DNA of 64,000 bases from Caldilinea sp. CFX5 (lineage in GTDB: Bacteria; Chloroflexota; Anaerolineae; Caldilineales; Caldilineaceae): the NCBI GenBank assembly GCA_021405325.1, contig QWII01000037.1, positions 62,001 to 126,000 on the forward strand. The letters run 5' to 3'. Made by a program: the position numbers and the translations under genes. The notes under the pieces are model-generated. The model worked only from the letters and a program-made list of their open reading frames with translations, did not search any database and was not told the origin of the DNA. This document shows positions 1 to 9,261 of this stretch, one piece after another. Each line of letters begins with the position of its first letter. Position 1 is the stretch's first letter.

Positions 1-409
1 GATCAATCGCTTCGAGATAGTCTTGCAGCAATTGCCAGAGTTGATGCCGTTGCGCCGGGTAGGAGAGACCGGCGAGGGCAGCAGGGCGATGGGAGGCCTG
101 GCGATAGGCTGCCAGCGTGCGTTCGTAGGCCGCAAAAAAACGCGCATTTTCGAGCATCAATGCTTCATCGAGCGCATGAACCAACTCTTCGACCCATTTG
201 AACGGCAAGCGAAAACCGGCATAGCGCTGAAAGGCGCCGGGTAACGCTTTGATTTCATGCTCCCCATCACAAAAGGCCAGCACCGTGGCCAGCGGCTGAG
301 GAATGAGGAGCGTATGGTCAGTAATCTGTTGCGGGTCGCGCAAAAGCAGGTAGGGATGACCATCCTGCGTGTGATGACGAATCGAAAGGGAACGCAGTTT
401 GGGACGCAT
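1..409 (-). CDS. AmmeMemoRadiSam system protein B (MEMO family), N-terminal part, cut by window edge
   Basis: Reading the minus strand from ATG at 409 gives an open frame with no stop before the window edge, so only about 136 N-terminal residues are visible. The start (MRPKLRSLSIRHHTQDG) and the stretch RPAALAGLSYPAQRHQLWQL resemble the pre-domain and first strand of MEMO-like proteins, which usually open with R-P-x-(x)-A-G-x-x-YP. These proteins are found with an AMMECR1 protein and a radical SAM enzyme; the function of the trio is not settled. The Shine-Dalgarno is weak. Family assignment rests on remembered family sequence patterns and the partners lie outside the window. Confidence 0.7.
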   Translation of the reverse strand, partial: MRPKLRSLSIRHHTQDGHPYLLLRDPQQITDHTLLIPQPLATVLAFCDGEHEIKALPGAFQRYAGFRLPFKWVEELVHALDEALMLENARFFAAYERTLAAYRQASHRPAALAGLSYPAQRHQLWQLLQDYLEAID

Positions 410-444
410 AAGGGAGTGAAAGTCAATGGGTAATTCAGCGGTGG

Positions 445-522
445 CAGTTGGTTGGTTTGTTGGTTGAGGCTTCGGCGTGAGCTCAGCCGAACGCTTGTCG
501 AAACCAACGAACCAACCAACTG
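445..522. repeat. Palindromic intergenic element, CTTGTCGAA word
   Basis: Arms 445-466 and 501-522 are 22 bp inverted repeats with one mismatch. The interior carries smaller inverted words (TTCGGC/GCCGAA) and CTTGTCGAAACC, which also occur in the elements at 15907, 18314, 39352 and 48364. It lies upstream of the MEMO-like gene and downstream of the minus-strand gene at 596. Confidence 0.75.
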
Positions 523-595
523 CCTGAATCCTAGAAAAACTGATCGGTCAGTGGTAAAAGGCCGCTCGATTTTGATGAATCGGCAGCGTTCTCAG

Positions 596-1804
596 TTATT
601 GCAAGGCGTCGGGCGAAATGATTTGCGCACCTTCCGGCGCCGTGATCTCAGGAGCGTTATTATGGTCGGAGGTATCGGTGGCGACCTCGAAATTGATCAC
701 CGGCGCCACATCACCCATTATGGCGCTGAGGCCCATTTCCCCACTACTGTCCACCATACGGGCGACGGCAACCAGGGAGGAGAGATCCCAATTGAAGACA
801 ACGTCACTGTGGTAGGTGTAGAAATCTTCCAACCCGACGGCCTGGGTGGTGTGGAAGTCCAGCCCCGTGAACAACATGGGGCCGACAAAGGTGAGCATGG
901 TCAACATTTCGGTGACTTCCTGCTCCGTCAGATTGGTGTCAGCCGCCTCATTGATCACATCAAGCTGGCTGATGACCAGATCGCGGAAGAGCGGGCTGCC
1001 GACGAACTTGCCCACATCGATTTTGTTGGTAAAGACGGCGACATCCTGATCACCTACGGTGTCCGCGCGTTCGCGGGTAACGATGAGATACGGCTCGATC
1101 ATGGCGCGGCCTTCTTCCGAATTGAGGAAGTTACCAACGCCAAACCCGGCCATCGAGCTATCCATGGCGCCTTCTTGCATTCCTTCCTGCAAGCCCGCCT
1201 TCATCAGCGTAAGCAGGTCGAGGCCGGCCCACCCCTGAAACTGTTCGGCTTGATCCGGGGGCGCAAAGGGCGCCAGATCTTCCAGATTCAGATAGCCATA
1301 ACCATCAACCACACGAACTTGCAGGCGAATCTCTTCAGGAATGGGGGTCCCTGCTTGTGCCGACATGAGGGCGGCGATGTCTGCCGGCAGGGTCAGATTC
1401 ATCTCCCCGTCGTAAGCGAGCGTGGCATAGAGATTGAGCATGAGATCAACCATTGCTTCCATGTTCTCAGCCATCTCTTCAGCGCTCATCATCTGCATGG
1501 CGGCCAGTTCGGCCATCAACTCCGGATCGACAGCATAGCTGGCATCTTGGGTCAAGTTGAAGGAGACTTCTTCCACCGGCAAGCCAGGAATGCCGGCCAG
1601 TTGGAAGTTAATCTCAGAGTTGTAGACGCCGGAGCCAACGGTCAGCGCCGCTTCTTGGGCTGAGACGAGAATGTCGCAGTCATCCGCCGACAAGTTGCCG
1701 CAGAAGGGTTCGGGCAGATCCTGGGCAAAGGCCGGCACAGCCGAGCAGAGGAGGAGGAAAACCAGCACGACTACCATCGCACTTTTCTTCAAACTTCTTC
1801 GCAT
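596..1804 (-). CDS. Secreted protein of unknown function
   Basis: A protein of about 402 residues. I chose ATG 1804 because it is preceded by AAAGGA at good spacing and opens a textbook signal peptide (MRRSLKKSAM, a hydrophobic run, then AVPAFA-Q). Upstream in-frame ATGs would add a basic 37-residue extension and are less likely. The mature part is acidic, with few lysines and long amphipathic stretches (for example MMSAEEMAENMEAMVDLMLNLYATL), and has a VNFEVATDTSDHN-like end. This vaguely recalls LolA/LppX-type lipid-binding folds, but no family motif is certain. No lipobox cysteine is at the cleavage site, so it is probably released or surface-associated rather than a lipoprotein. Confidence 0.7.
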   Translation of the reverse strand: MRRSLKKSAMVVVLVFLLLCSAVPAFAQDLPEPFCGNLSADDCDILVSAQEAALTVGSGVYNSEINFQLAGIPGLPVEEVSFNLTQDASYAVDPELMAELAAMQMMSAEEMAENMEAMVDLMLNLYATLAYDGEMNLTLPADIAALMSAQAGTPIPEEIRLQVRVVDGYGYLNLEDLAPFAPPDQAEQFQGWAGLDLLTLMKAGLQEGMQEGAMDSSMAGFGVGNFLNSEEGRAMIEPYLIVTRERADTVGDQDVAVFTNKIDVGKFVGSPLFRDLVISQLDVINEAADTNLTEQEVTEMLTMLTFVGPMLFTGLDFHTTQAVGLEDFYTYHSDVVFNWDLSSLVAVARMVDSSGEMGLSAIMGDVAPVINFEVATDTSDHNNAPEITAPEGAQIISPDALQ

Positions 1805-2301
1805 AATCATTGATCCTTTCATCATTGGTCCTTTCCTTGATTTGCGCATGTTGAATGTGACAAGAAAGCGCAGACGCTGAACCTTGGATGTCCTAAACCT
1901 GACGCAATGCCACAACGATGATGGAGCGGGGAAGTAGGGTAGCGTTGCATTAGTCAGCTTAACAGGGATGCTTGCTTCTCGTCAAATTCAAGGATGCAAG
2001 CAGTGAGATAACCCCTCCATTCGCCCAGCACCAATGACGGACTGGCGCCAAGCGGTAGATGGTAGTACGGCAATGTTACCTTAGACCCAGACCGCCCGGT
2101 GGTCTGGCGGCGACCAATTCGCGAAGGTAACCTTGTCGTAGTCGTTACCCCTAGTCTGGCGAGAGAACAGGAGTATACCATAGGTAATTTATTTTGGCAA
2201 TAGGCGGATTGAAACTTACAAGATGGAAAGTTTTGTTTTGGGAATTTTCTAATCGATAAACCTGCACACGAGGCGCCCATTGGGCGCCTCGTGTGTGACC
2301 A
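1805..2301. other. Intergenic region, about 500 bp, no gene seen
   Basis: Lower GC than its flanks. It holds the upstream region of the secreted protein gene, a small inverted pair GTTACCTT/AAGGTAAC around 2073-2132 enclosing an inner hairpin (CCAGACC/GGTCTGG), and the terminator hairpin at 2265-2295. Short minus-strand reading frames here have no ribosome site or recognisable content. Confidence 0.6.
2265..2295 (-). terminator. Hairpin terminator of the sensor kinase gene
   Basis: A 15 bp perfect inverted repeat, CACACGAGGCGCCCA and its complement around one base, lies 6 bases beyond the kinase stop on the minus strand. It is GC-rich but has only a weak T-run (TTTATC) after it, so termination efficiency is uncertain. 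Confidence 0.6.
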
Positions 2302-4788
2302 CTAGTTGATTTCTCGATCAGACGCAAGCGGCAGCCAAACGCCAAAGGTCGAGCCTTGCCCAAGGGTGCTTTGCACCAGCACGCGTCCTTTGTGCAGTAG
2401 GATAATCTTTTCGGCAACACTCAGCCCCAGCCCAGAGCCGGGAATGGTCGACTGGCTCACATTCGTCCCGCGGTAGAAGCGCTCGAAGATATGCGGCAGA
2501 TCGTTTTCGGCAATCCCGATGCCGGTGTCCTTAATTTGTAAGCAGACGCCCATCTCCTCCTGTTTGAGTGTAACGGTAATTTCACCTGCGTTGGTAAAGT
2601 TGATGGCATTGCGCAGAAGATGGGTAATCGCCAACGCCAGGTGTTTCTGCTCACCTTGTAATATCAGTGGCGCCGGATCAGGAGTAAAGTGTAAAGCAAT
2701 AGGCTTTGTTGTTTCTTGTAGCTGTATGCTGCAAGCACGAACAACATCCGCAACCAGATGATTGAAATCGATGGATGTAAAGACAAATTGGTCTTGCGTA
2801 CCATCAATCCGGATCAATTCCAACATATCTGTGACCAGATTGCCCAGCATATTGATCTGGTTCGCCAACATGCCTAAATATTTTTCACGGCGGGGCGAGT
2901 CAATATGGTGGTGCAGCAGATCCAGTTGGAGCTTCAAGTTGCTAATGGGGTTACGCAACTCGTGTGAGATGCTATACAACAGATCGGACTTCATCTTATC
3001 CAAAACCAGCAGTTGTTGGTTGGCCTCTTCCAAACGGCGGGTGCGTTCTTCCACCTTCTGTTCCAGTTCGCTGTTCCAGCTTTGCAAACGTTGCACCAAC
3101 CGGGCATTGGCCAGGGCGACTGCGGCATAAGTGGTCAGCGCCTGCAAAGTATCGTTATCGGCCGCGCTAAAGGGTTGGTCAGCCGCTTTCTGCACCCAGA
3201 GTGTACCCAACCCATTGTCCTGTAAATAAATCGGCATCGCCGTATGATCTTTGCCGTTGAAAAGATGGGGCGCTTCTACTCGCATCTCGACAGTCGCTTT
3301 CTCTGGTTCAGACTCTACTGTAACGGGTGGCAAAGGATGTCGCCGCTCCTGATGCTTGGTCTTTGTCAACAAAGGCGCATTCCCAAGCGGTGGCGCTACC
3401 GCGATGACGGACGCCCGGTCATCGGTTAACCGTTGGCTTTGGATCACGCGAACGGCGGGTTGATTTGTTGCGGGCGCTACCTTAAATTGGGCCGCCGTGG
3501 CGCCGGTCAGGCGTTGTGCAGCCTGGACAACATCCTGTAAAATTTCATCGACCGGGCGCAAACTTAAAATGCCGCCGGCCACTTCATTCGCCGCTTTCAA
3601 TTGTTGCTGTTGATGGCGCAGCGTGTCCACCATCTCACGAAACGAGCGGGCCAGCAGGCCGATCTCATCCTGCCGTTGCAAGGTAGTATAGACCGGCGTC
3701 TGACCAGCCGCCACCGCCCGCGCATTGGCCACCAGATCCGCCAGCGGGCGGGTTAAGGTGCGCGCAATGAGGATCGAAACCAGCAGCGCAACCGCCAGCA
3801 CCCCCAGCGTAATGTAGGTGACATGGCGCACGAGATCGTGCAAAGGCGCAAAGATTTCACTGGTGTCCATCTTCAACACCAGTCCCCATTGCATCTCTTC
3901 GATATAGCGGTAGACAGTCAATACCTCCACCTGCAAATGATCGATGGTCAGGCGCATATCTTCATCGCCACGCGCCGCCCAGTAGGCGGGGCGCGCGTGG
4001 GCCGGATCCGCCGGCGGCGGTAAGACCCGTTCCAGGGGGCGCGCCGGATCCTTTAACACCTGGTTGAGAATGCGCGTCTTGTCCCCTTCGGCGCGACTGA
4101 GAACGGCTGTGCCTGAATCGCCTTTGCTCCACTCCTCCAAAATCCGGAAGACGGTTGTCTCCACATCCACGACAATCAAGACCACGCCAAGCGCCTCCGC
4201 TGGCGTGGCCTTGGCTGACGCCCTGTCGGCAGCCGGGGCCAGTAGGGGATAACCAAAGCACATAATATACTTACCCAGCCGTTCGTCATAGCTAATATCT
4301 TCGATATAGCCCTGCAGTGGTGTCGTCGTTGCCAGGGCAAGCGTTTGGCTGAACGCCGCCGCATTCTGCACCTTGCGACCAACCGCCGACGGATCGGCGG
4401 CAACGATAATTGTTCCGGTCGTGTCGGCCAGGAGGATGCGTTGATATTCGGGGCGGGCCTGTTGCATACTCACCAGGCTGGCCGTGAGACGAGAGCGATG
4501 CAATTGTTCCTGCGCCGGTGGTGTATTGGCGTCGAGCAGATGCGAAAAACTTGCGCGATTCGAGTCGTCGGCAGCCAGAAAATGGACATCTGACTGGCGT
4601 TCCCGCAACCAATCCCGCAGGCGTTGTTTTGTGTACTCGACGCTGGACGTCAGTTCATCACTTAGTTGATTTTCCAAAGCGGCGCGTTCACGCCAGAACG
4701 CGACCAACCCTAAACTGACAATGGAGAGGAGCGTCACGGACACCAACGCCACCATCATCCGACCTTGCAGACTTTTGTAGAACAACAT
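2302..4788 (-). CDS. Transmembrane sensor histidine kinase (Cache-HAMP-GAF-HisKA-HATPase)
   Basis: An 828-residue receptor kinase. A membrane segment (about 11-30) is followed by an extracytoplasmic Cache-like region to about 320, a second membrane segment (323-340, ITLGVLAVALLVSILIA), a HAMP linker (PLADLVANARAVAAG to about 395), a GAF-like domain (roughly 420-570), a coiled coil (EQKVEERTRRLEEANQQ), a HisKA domain with the phospho-acceptor in SISHELRNPIS near 607, and an HATPase_c domain with N box (HLLRNAINF), DTGIGI and GSGLGLS. All catalytic boxes look intact. No response regulator is adjacent, so it is an orphan kinase here. The ligand cannot be told from sequence. Confidence 0.93.
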   Translation of the reverse strand: MLFYKSLQGRMMVALVSVTLLSIVSLGLVAFWRERAALENQLSDELTSSVEYTKQRLRDWLRERQSDVHFLAADDSNRASFSHLLDANTPPAQEQLHRSRLTASLVSMQQARPEYQRILLADTTGTIIVAADPSAVGRKVQNAAAFSQTLALATTTPLQGYIEDISYDERLGKYIMCFGYPLLAPAADRASAKATPAEALGVVLIVVDVETTVFRILEEWSKGDSGTAVLSRAEGDKTRILNQVLKDPARPLERVLPPPADPAHARPAYWAARGDEDMRLTIDHLQVEVLTVYRYIEEMQWGLVLKMDTSEIFAPLHDLVRHVTYITLGVLAVALLVSILIARTLTRPLADLVANARAVAAGQTPVYTTLQRQDEIGLLARSFREMVDTLRHQQQQLKAANEVAGGILSLRPVDEILQDVVQAAQRLTGATAAQFKVAPATNQPAVRVIQSQRLTDDRASVIAVAPPLGNAPLLTKTKHQERRHPLPPVTVESEPEKATVEMRVEAPHLFNGKDHTAMPIYLQDNGLGTLWVQKAADQPFSAADNDTLQALTTYAAVALANARLVQRLQSWNSELEQKVEERTRRLEEANQQLLVLDKMKSDLLYSISHELRNPISNLKLQLDLLHHHIDSPRREKYLGMLANQINMLGNLVTDMLELIRIDGTQDQFVFTSIDFNHLVADVVRACSIQLQETTKPIALHFTPDPAPLILQGEQKHLALAITHLLRNAINFTNAGEITVTLKQEEMGVCLQIKDTGIGIAENDLPHIFERFYRGTNVSQSTIPGSGLGLSVAEKIILLHKGRVLVQSTLGQGSTFGVWLPLASDREIN

Positions 4789-5121
4789 GATTTTTACTCA
4801 TGATAGAACCAAACAGTGCGCTGCTATACTGAAATCAAATGGCGAAGCGGCCTATGGTAGGGGACGCCCCTACCATAAGCCGGCTTTCCTTCTGACTTGA
4901 GTATAATTCAGCGACTCTGTCTAACGCGATCATATGTGGCAAAAGAACAGCTATTCGTGTTGATGATATTCATGTTGACGAGGGATAACCTGCACGGAGA
5001 CGCAAAGTACGCAGAATTTCGTAGAAAGTGATTCAGGGAAAACAGATATGGCGGCAGGTATGCAGAGGTGGCAAGTCGAACGTTTGCCGGTAAACCCGCA
5101 CTACCTGCCACCTGCCACTTG
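4789..5121. other. Intergenic region with two inverted-repeat elements
   Basis: Between the start of the kinase gene and the end of the ThuA gene. A perfect 11 bp hairpin with a 3-base loop lies at 4853-4877 (TATGGTAGGGG and its complement). A looser inverted element at about 5065-5125 carries GGTGGCAAGTCG and CCACCTGCCACTTGC. The latter 15-mer recurs inside the MalT-like gene at 51880. No gene is seen. Confidence 0.6.
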
Positions 5122-5766
5122 CTACCGACTCGCCCACATCATGCCGCGGATCTGAATCTCTTTGGCTTCGGGGACGTTAAAGTCGCTGGCGTGATGACCA
5201 AGGGAGGAATAGAAGACGCGGCCCTGATTCCACATGCGTTTCCAAACCACCGGCATCACCGTGCCTTTCACCCAAGCGGCGTGTTCACCGGTAAAGGTAG
5301 TGGTGGCCAGCACCTGATTCGATGGATCGACGTGCATATAATATTGTTCCGAGTGCATCTTAAAGTCATTCAGGCCGGCAGTGATGGGGTCGCTGTGGTC
5401 GATGATATTTACTGTATAGTCAATAATGTTGCCGGGGTGCGCCACCCACTGGCCGCCCACCATCCATTGATAGGTAGTATTGTTGCGGAAGGCATCGGCC
5501 ATGCCGCCATGCCAGCCCGCCACGCCAACGCCACTGGCAATCGCGTCGAGCAAGCCTTTTTCCTGTTCGCGGGTAATCGTCCCCATTGTCCAGATTGGCA
5601 CAATCAGGTCAAGCGCCAGCATGAATTCCGTGTTGAGATAAATATCAAGCGTATCAGAAATCGTGACAGCATAGTTACGTTCCCGTAACATTGGCGCAAA
5701 AATATCGGTGCAAAGTTTGGGTTCATGGCCTTCCCAGCCGCCCCAAACAATCAGGGCCTTTTTCAT
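5122..5766 (-). CDS. ThuA domain protein (class I amidotransferase-like fold)
   Basis: A 214-residue single-domain ThuA-family protein. Typical marks are the opening [15 protein letters not shown], the acidic strand end ALDLIVPIW, the nucleophile-elbow-like [15 protein letters not shown], and the late [15 protein letters not shown] near the C-terminus. ThuA proteins lie in sugar utilisation loci, and the exact reaction is usually unknown. The start ATG has GAAAGGA upstream. No signal peptide, so cytoplasmic. It stands alone between a kinase and the divergent D-serine dehydratase-like gene. Confidence 0.88.
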   Translation of the reverse strand: MKKALIVWGGWEGHEPKLCTDIFAPMLRERNYAVTISDTLDIYLNTEFMLALDLIVPIWTMGTITREQEKGLLDAIASGVGVAGWHGGMADAFRNNTTYQWMVGGQWVAHPGNIIDYTVNIIDHSDPITAGLNDFKMHSEQYYMHVDPSNQVLATTTFTGEHAAWVKGTVMPVVWKRMWNQGRVFYSSLGHHASDFNVPEAKEIQIRGMMWASR

Positions 5767-5806
5767 AGATCAATCCTTTCAACTGCGTGGATGACAACTA
5801 CCAATC

Positions 5807-5839
5807 TTGCTCGTAGCCGGTCACGGACCGGCACGAGCA
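5807..5839. repeat. Short palindrome with CCGGTCACGGACCGG core
   Basis: Near-perfect inverted arms TTGCTCGTAGCCGGTC and GACCGGCACGAGCAA. The 15-base core CCGGTCACGGACCGG recurs exactly at the centre of the element at 28598-28660. It lies in the 5' region of the ThuA gene. Confidence 0.7.
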
Positions 5840-6062
5840 AATTTCAGTCGCTTAGAGATGAAATAGAGCAGATTCTTTAGCCATTCTACCATTAAATTAG
5901 ATTACGTCAACCCACGGTTCGCCTATTTCCCGTCACCGTTTTGAACCCTTGACAGGCTGTTACCATTTCCGCCATTCTATGGTAGAATGCCAGCCAGCAA
6001 TCGTTATCCAGGTTGGATCCGTGATCTGATCCTGTCAAAGCACCTACCAGGGAGGCAATGCA

Positions 6063-7127
6063 ATGTATATTGATGAACTGGATACTCCTGTCCTTACCCT
6101 CGATCTTGACGCCTTAGAAGAGAACCTCGACCGCTATCAACGCTACTACACCGAGCATGGCATCGGCCTGCGCCCCCATATCAAGACCCACAAAACGCTG
6201 GCCGTCGCCCACATGCAGATGGCACGGGGCGCGATTGGTCTCACCTGCCAGAAGATTGGCGAAGCCGAAGTGATGGTCAACGGCGGCCTGAACAAAGATA
6301 TTCTGATTCCCTACAATATTCTGGGCAAACAAAAACTCGACCGCCTGACGGCTTTGGCGCGCCGCACAGAGCAATTGACCGTCTCGGCCGACTCGCTTTA
6401 CACCATTGAAGGTCTGTCCGCCGCCGCGACCAATGCCGGTGTCACCTTAGGTGTTGTTGTAGAGATGGAGACCGGCGAAAATCGCACCGGCGCTACCACC
6501 CCCGCCGGCGCCGTAGAATTAGCGCAGGCCATTGACCGCGCCCCTGGGTTGGAACTCCGCGGCATTATGGGCTTCCCGACCAGCCCTGCCGCCCGCCCGC
6601 TTCTGCAAGAAACGCTGGGTCTCTTTGATCGCCACGGCTTGGCCCACCCCATTGTCAGCGGCGGCAGCACCCGCTATGCCCTCCAGGCCCACGAGACGCC
6701 GGAATTGACCGAATATCGCATTGGTGAATACCCCGTCGGCGGCTATGGGCATCTGTTGGCCGGTCGTCACACGGTGGCCCAGTGTGCGCTGCGGGTTATC
6801 GCCACCGTCGTCAGCCGCCCGACGGATGGTCGCGCCGTCCTCGATTGCGGCAGCAAGACCATGAGCGCCTCCCTGCTGGACACCCCCAAAGGCGCGAGCA
6901 TCGGCTACCTTGTCGAATACCCCGACGCCCACTTCTACAAATTCTCGGAAGAACATGGCCACGTCGATATTGCCGCCTGCGCCCAAAAGCCCGCTATCGG
7001 CGAACGGGTGCAAGTCCTCCCCGTTCATCCCTGCCCCTGTGTCAACGAACACGACGAAATCGTCGCCGTGCGCAAGGGTCGCGTCGAGGCAGTCTGGCCG
7101 ATCTATGCGCGCGGGAAGATCCGGTAG
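6063..7127 (+). CDS. D-serine dehydratase-like / D-threonine aldolase-family PLP enzyme (alanine racemase fold)
   Basis: 354 residues. The N-terminal alanine-racemase barrel carries the PLP lysine in HIKTHKT (about 40-46), and later strands have VVEMETGENRTG and SGGSTRY. The C-terminal D-serine dehydratase-like domain ends with VHPCPCVNEHDE. The His-x-Cys pattern there matches the zinc site of eukaryote-type D-serine dehydratases better than the His-x-Asp site of D-threonine aldolases (family knowledge, judged by eye). It probably breaks down a D-3-hydroxy amino acid in the cytoplasm. A good GGGAGG ribosome site precedes ATG 6063. No operon partner is evident. Confidence 0.88.
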   Translation: MYIDELDTPVLTLDLDALEENLDRYQRYYTEHGIGLRPHIKTHKTLAVAHMQMARGAIGLTCQKIGEAEVMVNGGLNKDILIPYNILGKQKLDRLTALARRTEQLTVSADSLYTIEGLSAAATNAGVTLGVVVEMETGENRTGATTPAGAVELAQAIDRAPGLELRGIMGFPTSPAARPLLQETLGLFDRHGLAHPIVSGGSTRYALQAHETPELTEYRIGEYPVGGYGHLLAGRHTVAQCALRVIATVVSRPTDGRAVLDCGSKTMSASLLDTPKGASIGYLVEYPDAHFYKFSEEHGHVDIAACAQKPAIGERVQVLPVHPCPCVNEHDEIVAVRKGRVEAVWPIYARGKIR

Positions 7128-7192
7128 ATAGGGAAACAGGTACACAGGGAAATAGGACGTATCTACCTGTCTACCTGTCTACCTATCCCGCG
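7123..7192. repeat. Imperfect palindrome at convergent gene ends
   Basis: GGTAGATAGG...AACAGGTA on the left pairs loosely with repeated CTACCTGT words and CTACCTATC on the right. The stop codon of the minus-strand Wzz-like gene (7179-7181) lies inside it. It is probably a bidirectional terminator. Confidence 0.5.
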
Positions 7193-7871
7193 GAATCTCC
7201 CCCAACACCGGCAGTCCCAACGCTTCTAGCTCCTGGCGGTGGTGGATGGCGGTGTCGAGGTAGGCGAGGAGGAAGACGAGAAGGACGCCGGCCAGGAAAG
7301 CCAGAAGAATACGCAGGGGGAATTCCAGCCGTTGACGCAGCGGCGGGCCAACGGGGTTGATGCGCGGCTCGTCGAGAATGCTGACAATGGCGGTTTCGGT
7401 GCCGAGTTGGCGGAAGTAAAAAGGGGTGTTTTCCTGAAGTTCGGTTACAACGGCAGCGGTGATCGCTGCCAGTTCGCTCTGGTTGGGCCAGCTCAGGCTC
7501 AGCGAGAGGATACGATGGAGTTTGCCGGTGGCCGAACTGCCCTGAATCAAGCCGGCAGGGATGGTCAGCCCTTGATCGGCCAGCCGTTGGCTTACCTGGC
7601 GGGCAAAGAGATCGCTGCGCACCACTTCAGTGAAGTCATCGACCAGATATTCACTGGTCTGCCATGCGTAGTAATAGGGGTCGTAAGCGGTTGTGTCCGC
7701 CGCAGCCGCCGGCTGGACGCCAACCAGCAGCCGCAACGACGCGCTATAGCTGGGCGGTGGGGTTTGCCAGGGACGTAATTGCAACAAACTAATCAGGGCG
7801 ACAGCCACCGTCAGTACCACCGGCAACCACCAGCGGCGGCGAAAGATCTGCCAATATTCGTAGAGTTCCAT
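7179..7871 (-). CDS. Wzz/YveK-type polysaccharide chain-length or capsular export co-polymerase
   Basis: 230 residues with the classic polysaccharide co-polymerase layout: a basic N-terminus (YWQIFRRRWWLPVVL), a membrane segment at about 15-30, a periplasmic/extracellular region with helical content, and a second membrane segment near 190-208 (ILLAFLAGVLLVFLLAYLD). The tail ELEALGLPVLGEIPRDR is typical of proteins that meet a BY-kinase partner. No kinase domain is fused and none lies in the window. A glycosyltransferase follows upstream on the same strand, consistent with envelope polysaccharide synthesis. Confidence 0.85.
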   Translation of the reverse strand: MELYEYWQIFRRRWWLPVVLTVAVALISLLQLRPWQTPPPSYSASLRLLVGVQPAAAADTTAYDPYYYAWQTSEYLVDDFTEVVRSDLFARQVSQRLADQGLTIPAGLIQGSSATGKLHRILSLSLSWPNQSELAAITAAVVTELQENTPFYFRQLGTETAIVSILDEPRINPVGPPLRQRLEFPLRILLAFLAGVLLVFLLAYLDTAIHHRQELEALGLPVLGEIPRDR

Positions 7872-7911
7872 AAGCGTTTCAGGTTCTATTTAGTATGGGC
7901 CACCCTGCCCT

Positions 7912-7992
7912 GAAAATAACAGAGATTTCGCAGATTGTATAGATTAATTTGCAATATGAATCTTTGAAATCTGCGGAATCCCTGTTGTTTTC
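7912..7992. repeat. Palindromic intergenic element, GCAGATT word
   Basis: Arms 7912-7936 and 7968-7992 are 25 bp inverted repeats. The three mismatches are all transitions that would still allow G-U pairs in RNA. The words CAGATT and TCTTTGAA recur in the outer arms of the element at 13234. Confidence 0.75.
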
Positions 7993-8051
7993 ATTGGCTG
8001 TGGCGCACAATGGTGCATGGCTACTTCCGGGAAGCGGCAGCTAGCGCTTGG

Positions 8052-9245
8052 TTATCCAGAACGGTTCCCGCCTCTTCCAGGAAGGGTGGCCGGCGCCGTT
8101 AACACATCTTGTAAAAAGGCCAACAACTTGTGGCGAAACTGGGCCACGCTAAATTGTTCCGCCTGGGCGCGACAAGCTGCCGGATTGTAGGCTGCCGGGG
8201 TAAAGTTGACTAGTGTCTTGTACAAGCTTTCCGCACTCTGCTCGGTAAAGAGTTCACCGGTGACGCCGGGTAGCACCGTATCCAGCGCGCCGCCGCCCTT
8301 GTAGGCAATGACCGGGCGCCCGACACTCATCGCCTCCACCGGGGCGATGCCAAAATCTTCCAAACCGGGGAAGAGAAAGGCTTTACAGCCGCGCAACAGT
8401 TCCAGCACCCGTTCGTCCGATTGGCGACCCAAGAACTGCACATTGGGCCGGGCTTGTGCTTCCAGCGACGCGCGATCCCGGCCATCGCCCACAATCAATA
8501 ACTTCTCGTTGGGCAAGCGGTTGAACGCTTTGATCGCCAGGTCGATCCGTTTGTAGGGAATCAACCGGCTGACAATCAAGTAGTAATCACCGACCGGCAC
8601 GGTCGGATCAGGCGCAAAATAGGTGGTGTCAACCGGTGGGTGAATGACCACGCTCTCCCGACCATAGATGGTCTCAATGCGCTTTTGTACTGTACTGCTG
8701 ATCGCCACGAAGTAATCAACCCGTTGGGCCGCCTGCCAGTCCCAGCGCCGCAACAAGCGTAACACCGGTTGCAGCACGGCATGGAGTGCGCCGCCGATCT
8801 GTTCTCGCTCCCGATAATGGTCATAAAGCCAGAGAAACCGGGTGGGGGTCAAGCAGTAGCAAACGTGGACGGTGCGATGCTGTTGAAGCTGGCTATGCTG
8901 GTTGCCATTCTGCGTCTGCACGCCATGACAAAAGCCGCTCTTGTTGCTCAAGACCAGATCGTAGCCACGCAAATCCATCCGCTCAAAGGCCAGCGGATAG
9001 AGCGGCAGATAGGCTTGATGATGGGTCGCTACCGCGGGCAACCACTGCATAAAGGTGGTTTGGATCGTCCAATGGCGGTAATCATCCGGCATCTGTTCCG
9101 GGGCATACATACTGGTATAGACCGGTGCGCGGGGAAACAACGCTACCAGTTCTTCTAAGACATTTTCCGCCCCGCCCATCTGGTTCAACCAATCATGCAC
9201 CAGGGCCACACGGGCTTGCGCTAACTCCACACTCACTCCACCCAT
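8052..9245 (-). CDS. Glycosyltransferase family 4 (GT-B fold)
   Basis: About 397 residues. The N-terminal acceptor domain begins VALVHDWLNQMGGAENVLEEL. The C-terminal nucleotide-sugar domain has LIVSRLIPYKRIDLAIKAF and the donor-binding stretch FPGLEDFGIAPVEAMSVGRP with its E-x7-E pair, then GGGALDTV. I start at ATG 9245 because the 12 in-frame codons upstream lie inside an intergenic palindrome. Close relatives transfer mannose or similar sugars in exopolysaccharide assembly; the donor and acceptor here are unknown. It is on the same strand as the Wzz-like gene, 180 bp upstream of it. Confidence 0.9.
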   Translation of the reverse strand: MGGVSVELAQARVALVHDWLNQMGGAENVLEELVALFPRAPVYTSMYAPEQMPDDYRHWTIQTTFMQWLPAVATHHQAYLPLYPLAFERMDLRGYDLVLSNKSGFCHGVQTQNGNQHSQLQQHRTVHVCYCLTPTRFLWLYDHYREREQIGGALHAVLQPVLRLLRRWDWQAAQRVDYFVAISSTVQKRIETIYGRESVVIHPPVDTTYFAPDPTVPVGDYYLIVSRLIPYKRIDLAIKAFNRLPNEKLLIVGDGRDRASLEAQARPNVQFLGRQSDERVLELLRGCKAFLFPGLEDFGIAPVEAMSVGRPVIAYKGGGALDTVLPGVTGELFTEQSAESLYKTLVNFTPAAYNPAACRAQAEQFSVAQFRHKLLAFLQDVLTAPATLPGRGGNRSG

Positions 9246-9261
9246 TCTCTTCTGGCCACAA

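Noticed and set aside
452..1663. A 403-codon plus-strand open frame
   Set aside because: It is antisense to the secreted protein gene, lacks a ribosome site, and its composition is that of a reverse-frame shadow; the minus strand has a signal peptide and good start.
2205..2215. GGATTGAAACTT, like the end of many CRISPR repeats
   Set aside because: It occurs once only, with no spaced copies nearby and no cas genes in the window.
5900..6060. Strong sigma-70 promoter for the D-serine dehydratase-like gene
   Set aside because: TTGACA at 5949 has no -10 hexamer at 16-18 bp; TAGAAT is 28 bp away, and the ATTCTA/TAGAAT pair is a small hairpin.
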